Assembly: GCA_035553055.1 (NCBI GenBank)
Contig: DATNEK010000124.1
Coordinates: forward strand, 1 to 45,723
Origin: Chersky-822 sp035553055
GTDB lineage: Bacteria > Actinomycetota > Actinomycetes > Streptosporangiales > Streptosporangiaceae
Direction of reading: 5' to 3'
Length of the DNA: 45,723 nt
The position numbers and the translations under genes are program-made. The notes beneath the pieces were generated by a model. It saw nothing but the letters and a program-made list of their open reading frames with translations, did not search any database and was not told the DNA's origin. Shown in pieces: positions 8,541 to 15,700 of this stretch (position 1 is the first letter of the stretch; the number at the start of each line of letters is the position of its first letter).

Positions 8541-9285
8541 ACCTACTGGCCAGGCCGCGCTCGTCATCGACGACGTGGTGGCCGGCTACGGCGGCGGTGA
8601 TGTGTTGCACGGCGTTTCCTTCTCGGTCGCTGAGGGCGGACTGACGTGTGTCGTCGGCCCGAACGGCTCAGGTAAGTCGACGCTGCTGCGTGCTATCAGC
8701 GGTCTGCTGCGGCCGCGCCGGGGCAGCATCACGTTCTTCGGCGAGTCGCTGGTCGGCAAGAGCACGCGGAAGATACTCGATCTCGGCGTCGTCCACGTGC
8801 CGCAGAACCACAGCCTGTTCGGCCAGATGACGGTGCGCGAGAACGTCGAACTCGGCGCTTACACGATCAGGAATCAGACCCTTGTCAAGCAGCGGCTGGC
8901 CGCGGTCGAAGAACTTTTCCCTGACGTAGGGCACTGGGCGCGGCAGAAGGCCGGGAGCCTGTCAGGCGGTCAGCAGCGACTGGTGGAGTTTGCCAGGTGC
9001 CTGATGCTCGATCCGAAGCTCGTCATTCTCGACGAGCCGTCAATGGGACTGTCGCCCAAGATCCTGCGCTCGGTATTCGGCGCTGTGTCGATGATGAACG
9101 CTAACGGCAAGACGGTGCTTCTCGTTGAGCAGAACGCCAGAGCCGGGCTGCGACTGTCCACGCACGGCGTGGTACTTGAGAACGGGCGGGTGCGGCTCGA
9201 AGGCAGCGGTCGCGAGGTACTTGAACATCCGGAGATCGGCGCTCTGTATCTCGGCGGAGCGATCGCAGCAGGTGATTCGGCGTGA
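8530..9285 (+). CDS. livF: LIV-type ABC transporter ATPase LivF
   Basis: A 251-residue ATPase from ATG 8530, overlapping the end of livG by 11 bases. Walker A GPNGSGKST lies at residues 43-51, signature LSGGQQRLVEFAR, Walker B LVILDEPSMGLSP. The switch region reads LLVEQN, with Gln where most ABC proteins have His, which is normal for LivF. It completes a full five-gene LIV importer. Confidence 0.93.
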   Translation: MRAEPTGQAALVIDDVVAGYGGGDVLHGVSFSVAEGGLTCVVGPNGSGKSTLLRAISGLLRPRRGSITFFGESLVGKSTRKILDLGVVHVPQNHSLFGQMTVRENVELGAYTIRNQTLVKQRLAAVEELFPDVGHWARQKAGSLSGGQQRLVEFARCLMLDPKLVILDEPSMGLSPKILRSVFGAVSMMNANGKTVLLVEQNARAGLRLSTHGVVLENGRVRLEGSGREVLEHPEIGALYLGGAIAAGDSA

Positions 9286-9286
9286 G

Positions 9287-10666
9287 GTGACGGCTTTGGC
9301 GACTCGAACTTTCGGAACGAACGCGGTCGACTGGGAGGAACGTATTGACTTCGGGCGGCTGCGCGCCGAGCGGCTCGCCCGGCTCAAGGCCGAACTCGAC
9401 CGGTCAGAACTCGGCGCGCTGCTGAGCTTCGACATGTCCAACACCAGGTACATGACCGCGACCCACATCGGCACCTGGGCGATGGACAAGCTGATCAGGT
9501 TCGCGTTGCTGCCTCGCGGCGGCGAGCCCATCGTCTGGGACTTCGGCTCGGCGGCCAGGCACCACCAGCTATACAACCCCTGGCTCGACCACACGCCGGG
9601 TGAGCCGACGGCGGCAGGCGCGGCGCGCACCGGTGCCCGGGCTGGCATTTCTACCTTGCGCGGCGCGTTCAACCCCAACGCCGGGATCGCCGCCGACGTG
9701 GCCAGGAAAGTCGCGGACGAGTTGCGCGCGCACGGATTGGCGGACGCGCCGCTCGGCATCGACGTCGCCGAGATGCCGGTGCTCGACGCGCTCAGAGCCG
9801 AGGGCATCCAGGCCGTCGACGGCCAGCAAGTGTTCCTGTCCGCCCGCCGCATCAAGACCAAGGACGAGATCGCGCTGCTAACTGCGGCCTGCTCCATGGT
9901 CGACGCCGCCTACACCGAGCTATACGAGTTCCTGCGGCCAGGCGTGCGCGAGAACGAATGCGTCGGGCTGGTCTCCAAGGTGCTCTACGACCTGGGCAGC
10001 GAGTACGTTGAGGGCGTCAACGCGATATCCGGCGAGCGCTGCTCGCCGCACCCGCATGTGTTCAGCGATCGGCTGATCAGGCCGGGGGACCCGGCGTTCT
10101 TCGACATCCTGCACAGCTACAACGGCTACCGCACGTGCTACTACCGCACGCTGGCCGTCGGCAGCGCTTCGGTGGCACAGCGGGACGCCTATACGCGCTG
10201 CCGTGAGTACATGGACGCGGCGATCGCCCTGGTCAAGCCGGGAGCCACGACCGCCGACATCGTGTCATTGTGGCCGACAGCGCAAGAGTTCGGCTTTCCC
10301 GACGAGACGGCGGCATTCGCTCTCCAATATGGTCACGGTGTCGGCCTGTCAATATGGGAGAAACCGATCTTCAGTCGGCTAGTCTCGCTCGAGCATCCCG
10401 AGCCGCTCGAGGAGGGGATGGTGTTCGCGCTCGAAACCTACTGGCCGGCCAGGGACGGCTGGTCGGCGGCGAGGATCGAGGAAGAGGTCGTGGTGACGGC
10501 GGATGGCTGCGAGGTCATTACGAAGTTTCCAGCCGAGGAGTTGCTGGTCGCTGGCCGCAAGTACTGGACGGCTGGCGGCGCACTCAACACGCTGAGGGAG
10601 AGCCAGTCGCACCTGAACACGGCGGCGGGCCGGGGCGAAAAAGGATCGGGTCGGGCGGAGGAGTAA
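9287..10666 (+). CDS. M24-fold hydrolase (creatinase / Xaa-Pro peptidase family) lacking one metal ligand
   Basis: GTG 9287 gives a 459-residue protein: a creatinase N-terminal domain (about 20-185) followed by the pita-bread M24 domain. The usual metal ligands line up as Asp273 (FFDILHSYNGYRT), His350 (GHGVGLS), Glu383 (ALETYWP) and Glu398 (RIEEEV). The second Asp of the dinuclear site, expected 11 residues after the first, is Cys284. Classical aminopeptidase P or prolidase activity is therefore doubtful. Metal-independent relatives such as creatinase, which cleaves a C-N bond, are a better model, but the substrate is unknown. The gene starts one base after the livF stop and ends 5 bases before the E1-alpha start, so it is part of the operon. 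A substrate imported by LivKHMGF is a plausible target (inference). Confidence 0.85.
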   Translation: MTALATRTFGTNAVDWEERIDFGRLRAERLARLKAELDRSELGALLSFDMSNTRYMTATHIGTWAMDKLIRFALLPRGGEPIVWDFGSAARHHQLYNPWLDHTPGEPTAAGAARTGARAGISTLRGAFNPNAGIAADVARKVADELRAHGLADAPLGIDVAEMPVLDALRAEGIQAVDGQQVFLSARRIKTKDEIALLTAACSMVDAAYTELYEFLRPGVRENECVGLVSKVLYDLGSEYVEGVNAISGERCSPHPHVFSDRLIRPGDPAFFDILHSYNGYRTCYYRTLAVGSASVAQRDAYTRCREYMDAAIALVKPGATTADIVSLWPTAQEFGFPDETAAFALQYGHGVGLSIWEKPIFSRLVSLEHPEPLEEGMVFALETYWPARDGWSAARIEEEVVVTADGCEVITKFPAEELLVAGRKYWTAGGALNTLRESQSHLNTAAGRGEKGSGRAEE

Positions 10667-10671
10667 ACCCA

Positions 10672-11682
10672 GTGACTCAGGCTGAAGACACGGCGTCGGC
10701 CACGCCAAACGCGGACGAGTTGCTCGTGCTCTACGAGCAGATGGCGATCATACGCAAAACGGAAAAGGCCGCGCACGACCTGTTCTTGGCCGGCCTGGTC
10801 AAGGGCACCACCCACCTGGCCGCCGGGCACGAGGCGGTGGCGGTCGGCGCGAGCGCGGCGCTGCGCCCCGACGACTATGTGTTCGCTACTTACCGAGGTC
10901 ATCACCACGCGATCGCACGCGGCGCCACTCCGGAAGAGTGCCTGGCCGAGCTGATGAGCAAGGCGACCGGCATCTGCCGGGCCAAGGGCGGCTCGATGCA
11001 CCTGACCAAGGCCTCGTCGGGCATGCTCGGCTCGTACGCGATCGTGGGCGCGCACCTGCCGCTGGCCGCCGGCGCCGCCTGGTCGGCCAAGCTGCGCGGG
11101 ACCGGCCAGGTGGCGGTCGCGTTCTTCGGCGATGGAGCGACCAACATCGGGGCGTTCCATGAGGCGCTCAACATCGCGGTGGTGTGGTCACTGCCGGTGC
11201 TCTTCATCTGCGAGAACAACCTTTACATGGAGTACACGCCGATAGGCTCGGTCACCGCCGTGGCCAATCCGGCCGCCGATCGCGCGGCCGCGTACGGCCT
11301 GGAAGGCGTGGTCATCGACGGCAACGACGTGGTGACCGTGGCACAGACCGTCGCGCGGGCGGCCGAGCGGGCTCGGGCGGGCCACGGCCCGGCGCTGATC
11401 GAGGCGCGTACCTACCGGCATTTCGGGCACAGCAGAACCGACCCAGCTACCTACCGGCCAGCCGAGGAACTGCGGGAATGGCTTGAAAAAGATCCGCTCG
11501 GCATCGCCATATCCAGGCTTTCGACGCTCGGGGTGACCGCCGGGGAAGTCGAGCAGGCCGATCAGCGAGCCGAGCAGGTGGTCGCCGCCGCGGTCGCCGC
11601 GGCCAAGGCCGCGCCGGGCGCCGATCCGGCTGAGGCACTCACAGACGTGTGGGCAGACGGAGGTTCAGCATGGCGGACATGA
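10672..11682 (+). CDS. Thiamine-dependent 2-oxoacid dehydrogenase E1 component, alpha subunit
   Basis: The protein has 336 residues from GTG 10672 with GGAGGAG at the right distance. It contains the TPP/Mg motif GDGATNIGAFHEALNIA...CENN and the E1-alpha landmarks TYRGHHHAIARG, KGGSMH and RTYRHFGHSRTDP. It should bind thiamine diphosphate together with the beta subunit and decarboxylate a 2-oxoacid or cleave acetoin, passing the acyl group to an E2 lipoamide. The length and GGSMHL wording resemble acetoin dehydrogenase AcoA as well as pyruvate/branched-chain E1-alpha, so the substrate is undecided. No E2 or E3 gene is in the window. The 3' end overlaps the first mini-ORF at 11670. Confidence 0.9.
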   Translation: MTQAEDTASATPNADELLVLYEQMAIIRKTEKAAHDLFLAGLVKGTTHLAAGHEAVAVGASAALRPDDYVFATYRGHHHAIARGATPEECLAELMSKATGICRAKGGSMHLTKASSGMLGSYAIVGAHLPLAAGAAWSAKLRGTGQVAVAFFGDGATNIGAFHEALNIAVVWSLPVLFICENNLYMEYTPIGSVTAVANPAADRAAAYGLEGVVIDGNDVVTVAQTVARAAERARAGHGPALIEARTYRHFGHSRTDPATYRPAEELREWLEKDPLGIAISRLSTLGVTAGEVEQADQRAEQVVAAAVAAAKAAPGADPAEALTDVWADGGSAWRT

Positions 11683-11744
11683 TCTGCGTTTGCCGAGGCG
11701 CCATTCGGCGCGTGCGCGTGTGGTTGAGGTGGTCACGTGGCTGA
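11670..11744 (+). CDS. Mini-ORF 1 (24 codons) between the E1 genes
   Basis: ATG 11670 has an excellent GGAGG site six bases upstream, better than the real E1-beta start. It encodes 24 residues ending in CRGAIRRVRVWLRWSRG. The ATG overlaps the end of the E1-alpha gene, and its stop codon lies inside mini-ORF 2, whose GTG is at 11737. The peptide is strongly basic with Trp residues. It may be a translated coupling or leader peptide, or only a by-product of a duplication that separated the ribosome site from the E1-beta gene. Confidence 0.4.
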   Translation: MADMICVCRGAIRRVRVWLRWSRG

Positions 11745-11797
11745 GACGATGCTGTGTCTCCGAGGCGCCATTCGGCGCGTGTGGCTGAGGTGGTCGC
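11670..11797 (+). repeat. Tandem duplication carrying the E1-beta start region
   Basis: Unit 1 (11670-11736, 67 bases) and unit 2 (11737-11797, 61 bases) share the core CGAGGCGCCATTCGGCGCG followed by TGTGGYTGAGGTGGTCRC. Unit 1 has six extra bases (CGTGCG). Each unit opens with ATG/GTG-GC-GA, the same as the real E1-beta start that follows at 11798. The core also contains a short GCGCC-ATTC-GGCGC dyad. Confidence 0.85.
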
Positions 11798-11805
11798 GTG
11801 GCTGA
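11737..11805 (+). CDS. Mini-ORF 2 (22 codons), near-copy of mini-ORF 1
   Basis: GTG 11737 opens a 22-residue frame ending LRGAIRRVWLRWSRG, matching mini-ORF 1 apart from a two-residue in-frame gap. Its stop overlaps the first codons of E1-beta (GTG 11798). In the shared core the two base substitutions are both synonymous (TTG/CTG Leu and TCA/TCG Ser). It lacks its own ribosome site and would depend on translational coupling. Confidence 0.35.
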   Translation: MAETMLCLRGAIRRVWLRWSRG

Positions 11806-12778
11806 CAGTATTAGTTACCGTGATGCGGTCGCCGAAGGCATCGCACGCGAACTGCGGCGGGATCCGTCCGTGGTCTGCCTTGGTGAGGACATCGGCCTGG
11901 CCGGCGGTGTGTTCAAGACGACCCAGGGGCTGTTCGGAGAGTTCGGGTCGGCGAGGATCTGGGATACGCCGATCTCCGAGCAGGCAATCCTCGGCCTGGC
12001 GATGGGCGCGGCGATGACGGGGCTGCGACCGGTCGCCGAGATCATGTTCTCCGACTTCTTCGCGGTGTGCTGGGATTATCTGGCCAATGAAATGCCGAAA
12101 ATGCGGTACATGACGGGCGGGCAGGTGACCGTTCCCGTCGTCGTGCGCACGGCCAACGGCGGCGGCCTCGGCTTTGGCGCCCAGCACTCGCAGGCCACGG
12201 AGAACTGGGCGCTGACCATACCTGGCCTCAAGATCGTCGCACCGTCCAATCCCGCCGACGTGATCGGGCTGATGGCTTCGGCGATACGCAGTGATGACCC
12301 TGTGGTGTTCTTCGAGCACAAGGGACTGTTCGCGAGTAAGGGCGAGACGGCACCGGAAGGGCACGTCGTGCCGCTCGGCGAGGCAAATGTCGTCAGGGAA
12401 GGCAGTGACATCACCGTCGTCGGGCTGGCCGCCACCGTGCCGATGGCGCTGGCCGCGGCCGACCGTTTGGCCGCCGACGGGATCAGCGCCGAGGTCGTCG
12501 ACCTGCGCTGCCTGGTGCCGCTCGACATGGCGACCGTGCTCGCCTCGGTGGGAAAGACCTCGCGGCTGATGATCGTTGAGGAGAACCCTTACCAGGGTGG
12601 CTGGGGCGGCACCGTCGCCTCGATCGTCGCCGACGAGGGTTTCGAGCTGCTCGACGCGCCGATCCGCAGGGTCGCGGCCGCATCTGTGCCGCTGCCGTTC
12701 GCCGATGTGCTCGAGCAGCAGGTCATCCCCACCGTAGAGTCCGTGACCGCCGCAGTCAGGAAGCTCTGCGACTACTGA
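11798..12778 (+). CDS. Thiamine-dependent 2-oxoacid dehydrogenase E1 component, beta subunit
   Basis: A 326-residue protein from GTG 11798, beginning SISYRDAVAEGIARELRRDP as expected for E1-beta. It contains GEDIGLAGGVFKTTQGL, the DTPISEQAILG region and a C-terminal transketolase domain (VVDLRCLVPLDMATV, VEENPYQGGWGG). It forms an alpha2beta2 enzyme with the gene at 10672. No Shine-Dalgarno site is close to its GTG; GGTGG at 11790 is weak. Translation may therefore depend on ribosomes arriving from the overlapping mini-ORFs. It is the last gene of the operon, followed by inverted repeats. Confidence 0.91.
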   Translation: MADSISYRDAVAEGIARELRRDPSVVCLGEDIGLAGGVFKTTQGLFGEFGSARIWDTPISEQAILGLAMGAAMTGLRPVAEIMFSDFFAVCWDYLANEMPKMRYMTGGQVTVPVVVRTANGGGLGFGAQHSQATENWALTIPGLKIVAPSNPADVIGLMASAIRSDDPVVFFEHKGLFASKGETAPEGHVVPLGEANVVREGSDITVVGLAATVPMALAAADRLAADGISAEVVDLRCLVPLDMATVLASVGKTSRLMIVEENPYQGGWGGTVASIVADEGFELLDAPIRRVAAASVPLPFADVLEQQVIPTVESVTAAVRKLCDY

Positions 12779-12852
12779 ATTTCTGGCGTCTCCAACGACG
12801 GCAACGTGCACATCGCCGCTGTCCGGGACCGGGGCCGCAGTGAGCAGCAGCT

Positions 12853-12906
12853 AGGTGGATTGCCGAATCAACTCTCGACTGCGGGGGTCGGCACCTGAAT
12901 CCACCT
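12853..12906. terminator. Nested inverted repeat after E1-beta, possible terminator
   Basis: AGGTGGATT (12853-12861) pairs with AATCCACCT (12898-12906), and directly inside it TGCCGA pairs with TCGGCA with a small bulge. There is no T-run, so it would be a GC-rich actinobacterial-type terminator or RNA-end stabiliser. The GGATTGCCGAATC part resembles a degenerate member of the hairpin repeats that follow. Confidence 0.4.
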
Positions 12907-12923
12907 CGCCCGGCCGCCGCCAG

Positions 12924-13180
12924 TGCGATGGATACCCGGATTCATCGCGCTTCCCGAGCCCGGCCGCGCGATGGATCCCCGGATTCACACCCAGTTTCCC
13001 TGATGGATTGCCGTATCCATCGCACGGGTTGGTGCGGGTCGGTGCGATGGATGCCCGAACTCATCGCGCACGCTGGCCCGCCGGATGCGATGGATGCCCG
13101 AACCCATCGCGCACGCTGGCCGTTCGGATGCGATGGATGCCCGGACTCATCGCGCAGGCTGGCCGTCCGGATGCGATGGA
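12924..13180 (+). repeat. Cluster of hairpin-forming repeats (GCGATGGAT family), locus A
   Basis: A 27-base unit (TGCGATGGAT, RCCCGR, AYYCATCGCRC) occurs at 12924-12950, 13043-13069, 13086-13112 and 13129-13155, with a truncated copy at 13172-13180. The last four copies start exactly 43 bases apart and their 16-base spacers are nearly alike. Each unit can fold into a stem of about 9 bp. Between copies 1 and 2 lies a 60-base long unit (12966-13025) beginning GCGCGATGGATCCCCG and ending ATCCATCGCAC. The cluster follows the E1-beta gene. A related composite in inverted orientation is at 25035-25178. This resembles REP-type elements; no transposase is present here. Confidence 0.85.
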
Positions 13181-13574
13181 AGCCGCTGTCCGGCGGCGCG
13201 TAACGGGGCCTAGCGGAGAGTTTTCGTACGGGAGGGGGAGAGTTCCCGGATCGTCGGCTGATTTTTCATGTGATAACGCTTAAATATTTCTGTAACGCGA
13301 CAATCATTTGCCATCGGACGAAAACCCTCCATGGCGGACACGGAAAGCCTCCGGCACACGGTAACGTCCGCCAGGCAGGCGTCGATCTTTCTGCAATCAC
13401 CCTGCGCCCGGCACCGCCGCGAACCCCTGGCCATTGCCTTGGTCTGCAATGGGAGAACTTGGCGCAATGGCCGCTGTGACCCATTTCATAGTCAGCATTT
13501 CGGCATTCGGTGCACGTGCATCCGCAAGTTCGGGCATCGTAGAAGGAACGGTAAGCACCCTGCGTGTTCGATGA

Positions 13575-13589
13575 GTTACTCTGAGTAAC
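13575..13589. promoter_or_regulatory. 15-bp palindrome with inverted GTTAC/GTAAC half-sites
   Basis: GTTACTC and GAGTAAC flank a single T, a perfect 7+1+7 dyad upstream of the transglycosylase gene. It looks like a dimeric regulator site. Related GTAACG pentamers occur further upstream. The regulator is not identifiable from the sequence. Confidence 0.45.
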
Positions 13590-13664
13590 CATCATCGCCT
13601 TGAACCTGCGGAACATCGGCGCGCCAATGCCTGAAATCGGGCAGTTGTCTGGGTGAGAAGTTGA

Positions 13665-13683
13665 GCACGCCATTAGGGCGTGC
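13665..13683 (+). promoter_or_regulatory. 7-bp stem-loop just upstream of a ribosome-binding site
   Basis: GCACGCC and GGCGTGC pair around an ATTAG loop. The helix ends six bases before the putative Shine-Dalgarno GGAAAG at 13689-13694, so it could influence initiation or mRNA stability of the transglycosylase gene. Confidence 0.35.
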
Positions 13684-13701
13684 AAGTCGGAAAGTCCGCG
13701 G

Positions 13702-14262
13702 TTGTCATCACAACGACGGCTGTCATCGCAGCCCTCGCTCAAGTCAAGGATCATCGTCGCGCTAAGCGCACCGGCCTTCGCCGTCACGGCGATCGCCGCA
13801 AGCGGGGGGATGTCCGCCACCGCATCGGCACAGCCGGTCAGTCAAATCCGTGCGGTGCGAATGGCAGAAACGACCAGCACGCTCGCGCTCAAGGCCAAAA
13901 CCGTCACGCTACGTGCCAGCACGGTCCAGGCCACCACGCACCGCAAGCATCGCAGGCGGCTGACTCCCAAGCAGATCGCATGGAACATCATGCACTGGTT
14001 CGGGTGGAAGGCTAGGTGGCAGTTCAGGTACCTGAAGTGGCTGTGGGACCGCGAGAGCAGCTGGAACAAGTACGCGACAAACCCGTACTCGGGTGCCTAC
14101 GGCATCCCGCAAGCGCTTCCTGCCGGGAAGATGGCGTCCTGCGGACGCGACTGGCGCACGAATGCCAAGACGCAGATCCGCTGGGGCATGCGCTACATCA
14201 AGCACACATACAGATCACCCAAGCGCGCCTGGTGGCATGAAGTCTACGACGGGTGGTACTGA
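13702..14262 (+). CDS. Small secreted lytic-transglycosylase-like protein
   Basis: The protein is 186 residues from TTG 13702, the only start codon before the signal peptide in this frame; GGAAAG lies seven bases upstream. Residues 14-43 form a signal peptide (KSRIIVALSAPAFAVTAIAA, likely cleavage after ASA). A basic linker and a C-terminal SLT-like domain follow: WLWDRESSWNKYATNPYSGAYGIPQ, with Glu118 as the likely catalytic acid, then an aggregate-type GMRYIKHTYRSPKRAWWH end. Proteins of this type cleave peptidoglycan glycan strands outside the cell. The domain is short, as in many actinobacterial homologues. It is convergent with the serine hydrolase gene, four bases away. Confidence 0.8.
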   Translation: MSSQRRLSSQPSLKSRIIVALSAPAFAVTAIAASGGMSATASAQPVSQIRAVRMAETTSTLALKAKTVTLRASTVQATTHRKHRRRLTPKQIAWNIMHWFGWKARWQFRYLKWLWDRESSWNKYATNPYSGAYGIPQALPAGKMASCGRDWRTNAKTQIRWGMRYIKHTYRSPKRAWWHEVYDGWY

Positions 14263-14266
14263 CGGG

Positions 14267-15652
14267 TTAGCGAGCGCTGCCCCCGTGCCAGGCATCAGGC
14301 GGCAGGCCGCCTGGCACGGGGGCGGCTGGGTCGTACGGCGTGCGGGTGTAGATGAAGGATGCGACGTCGAGCGCCGTCACCTTTCCATCGGACCCGGCCA
14401 CGGCGATGAGCGGCTCGCCTGCCATGTAACCGTCGAGGCCGCGCCAGCCGCCGGTGGCATCACGCCTGAACCGCATGCCGCGGCCGTCCGCGCCATCCCG
14501 GCTCAGGTTGAGTTCATCGCCTGACAGACTGAGCGTGTACGGTGCCGGGCCCCAGAACCAGCTACCGAGCAGCGCCAGCAGATCGGCGTCTACCTGGGTC
14601 GGCTTCCACTCGGCCGGCACGTAAGGCTCCTCCTCCGCCAAGATCGCGAGCAAGTCGGCGCCAAGCGACATGCCATAGCCGGCGGTGGAGTTGCAGGCCA
14701 CGATCACGGTGTCGGCGCCCGGCGCGTCGGCGATCGCGAGCAAGGCCATGAAGCCAGGCATCGACCCGGTGTGGCCGTAACGATGCCCGGCGGAGTTCCA
14801 CAGCTGCAGGCCGAGCCCGTAGGCCGAGGTCCACGGCTGACCGGTCGCCTCGACGATCACCACAGGCTCGCGCATCTCAGCGAGTGTTTCCTTGGCGATG
14901 ATCCCGTCCAACTGGCCGCTCAGCAGCTGGGCGAACCTGGCCAGGTCGGTCACGGTTGTCCAGAGCTGTCCGGCTGGCGCCATCGCGCCAGCGTCGTGCT
15001 CAGGCTCGGCGAGCAGCACGTCCGCGTAGGGGTGCACGGCGTAACCGGTCGCGTGCGGCGGCTGCGGGCGGAGCGTCGTCCTGGTCATTCCGAGTGGCGT
15101 AAGCAGCTCGCGGGAGATCACCTCGTACCAGCCCATGCCATGCTTGGCGGCCAGCAGGGCGCCGAGCAGCGCGTAGCCCACGTTCGAGTAGTGGTGCCGC
15201 TTGCCAGGTGCGAACCTGGCCGCGTCGTCGCTTAGCGATCCGGCGGCCAAGTCGGCCAGCGATGATCCAGCCGTGCGCTCCCACCACTGGCCCGCGGTCT
15301 CGGCGCGTAGCCCGGACGAGTGGGAGAGCAGCTGGCCGATGGTCATCGCCGCGACAGCGGCAGACGCGCCAAGACCGGTGACGTCCAGATGCTCGCCAAG
15401 CTGATCGGACAGGGTGAGCTTGCCGCTGTCGCGCAGCCGCATCACGCAGAGGGCGACGAAGGTCTTTGTGATGGACCCGGCCCGGTACTGGGTGTCACAA
15501 TCCGGCCTGTGCCCGCTGACTTCGCCGCGGCCGCCAGCCCAGGCAAACTCGCCGTCCCTGGCCAGCCCGGCGACGATTGACGGCAACCGCTCGGCGGCTT
15601 GGTCACGCGCCAGTCGCGCATCGAGCAGCCGCTTCGTTCGGTCATCAAGCAT
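14267..15652 (-). CDS. Beta-lactamase-fold serine hydrolase (class C / esterase type)
   Basis: A 461-residue protein of the class C beta-lactamase/DD-peptidase fold. It has S60-I-T-K63 (nucleophile and general base), Y155-S-N157 and H294-T-G, the three signature elements. There is no signal peptide, so it is probably a cytoplasmic esterase or peptide hydrolase rather than a resistance enzyme. A beta-sandwich-like C-terminal part (from about 370) follows. The start ATG 15652 has no Shine-Dalgarno; a TACGGT hexamer seven bases upstream fits a leaderless -10. It is divergent from the S9 peptidase gene only 48 bases away, so both may share control and perhaps peptide substrates (inference). Confidence 0.87.
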   Translation of the reverse strand: MLDDRTKRLLDARLARDQAAERLPSIVAGLARDGEFAWAGGRGEVSGHRPDCDTQYRAGSITKTFVALCVMRLRDSGKLTLSDQLGEHLDVTGLGASAAVAAMTIGQLLSHSSGLRAETAGQWWERTAGSSLADLAAGSLSDDAARFAPGKRHHYSNVGYALLGALLAAKHGMGWYEVISRELLTPLGMTRTTLRPQPPHATGYAVHPYADVLLAEPEHDAGAMAPAGQLWTTVTDLARFAQLLSGQLDGIIAKETLAEMREPVVIVEATGQPWTSAYGLGLQLWNSAGHRYGHTGSMPGFMALLAIADAPGADTVIVACNSTAGYGMSLGADLLAILAEEEPYVPAEWKPTQVDADLLALLGSWFWGPAPYTLSLSGDELNLSRDGADGRGMRFRRDATGGWRGLDGYMAGEPLIAVAGSDGKVTALDVASFIYTRTPYDPAAPVPGGLPPDAWHGGSAR

Positions 15653-15700
15653 GCTGGCTACCGTACTCTTTGCTGGTCTTTGCTAACCGAAGGGGCCAAG

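Larger units (their letters stand above)
13181..13701. other. Leader/promoter region of the transglycosylase gene
   Basis: Over 500 bases precede the transglycosylase gene. The start is GC-rich; 13262-13315 is unusually AT-rich for this genome. GTAAC pentamers occur at 13292-13296 and 13361-13365 and as a palindrome at 13575-13589. A 7-bp hairpin at 13665-13683 stands six bases before the ribosome site. The long leader suggests regulation at RNA or DNA level. I searched for the conserved blocks of the ydaO (c-di-AMP) riboswitch, which precedes similar genes in actinobacteria, and did not find them. No gene is evident. Confidence 0.45.

Noticed and set aside
9287..10666. DMSP lyase DddP (also M24 fold)
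   Set aside because: The sequence around the active site does not match what I remember of DddP, and the neighbours do not fit sulfur metabolism. Left as M24-fold of unknown substrate.
12924..13180. CRISPR array (27-base repeats with short spacers)
   Set aside because: Spacers are only about 16 bases and nearly identical to each other, the repeat is itself a full hairpin, and there are no cas genes. It is a tandem palindromic repeat.
12855..13203. Open frames encoding repeated MDTRIHR/GCPDSSR-type peptides
   Set aside because: The peptides simply translate the hairpin DNA repeats; several frames on both strands are open and none has a ribosome site.
13181..13701. ydaO (c-di-AMP) riboswitch
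   Set aside because: Position before a wall hydrolase is suggestive, but I could not find its conserved blocks. A covariance-model search would settle it.
13266..13820. 184-codon minus-strand frame opposite the transglycosylase leader
   Set aside because: Composition is Cys/His/Arg-rich without recognisable domain, and it overlaps the signal-peptide end of a convincing plus-strand gene.
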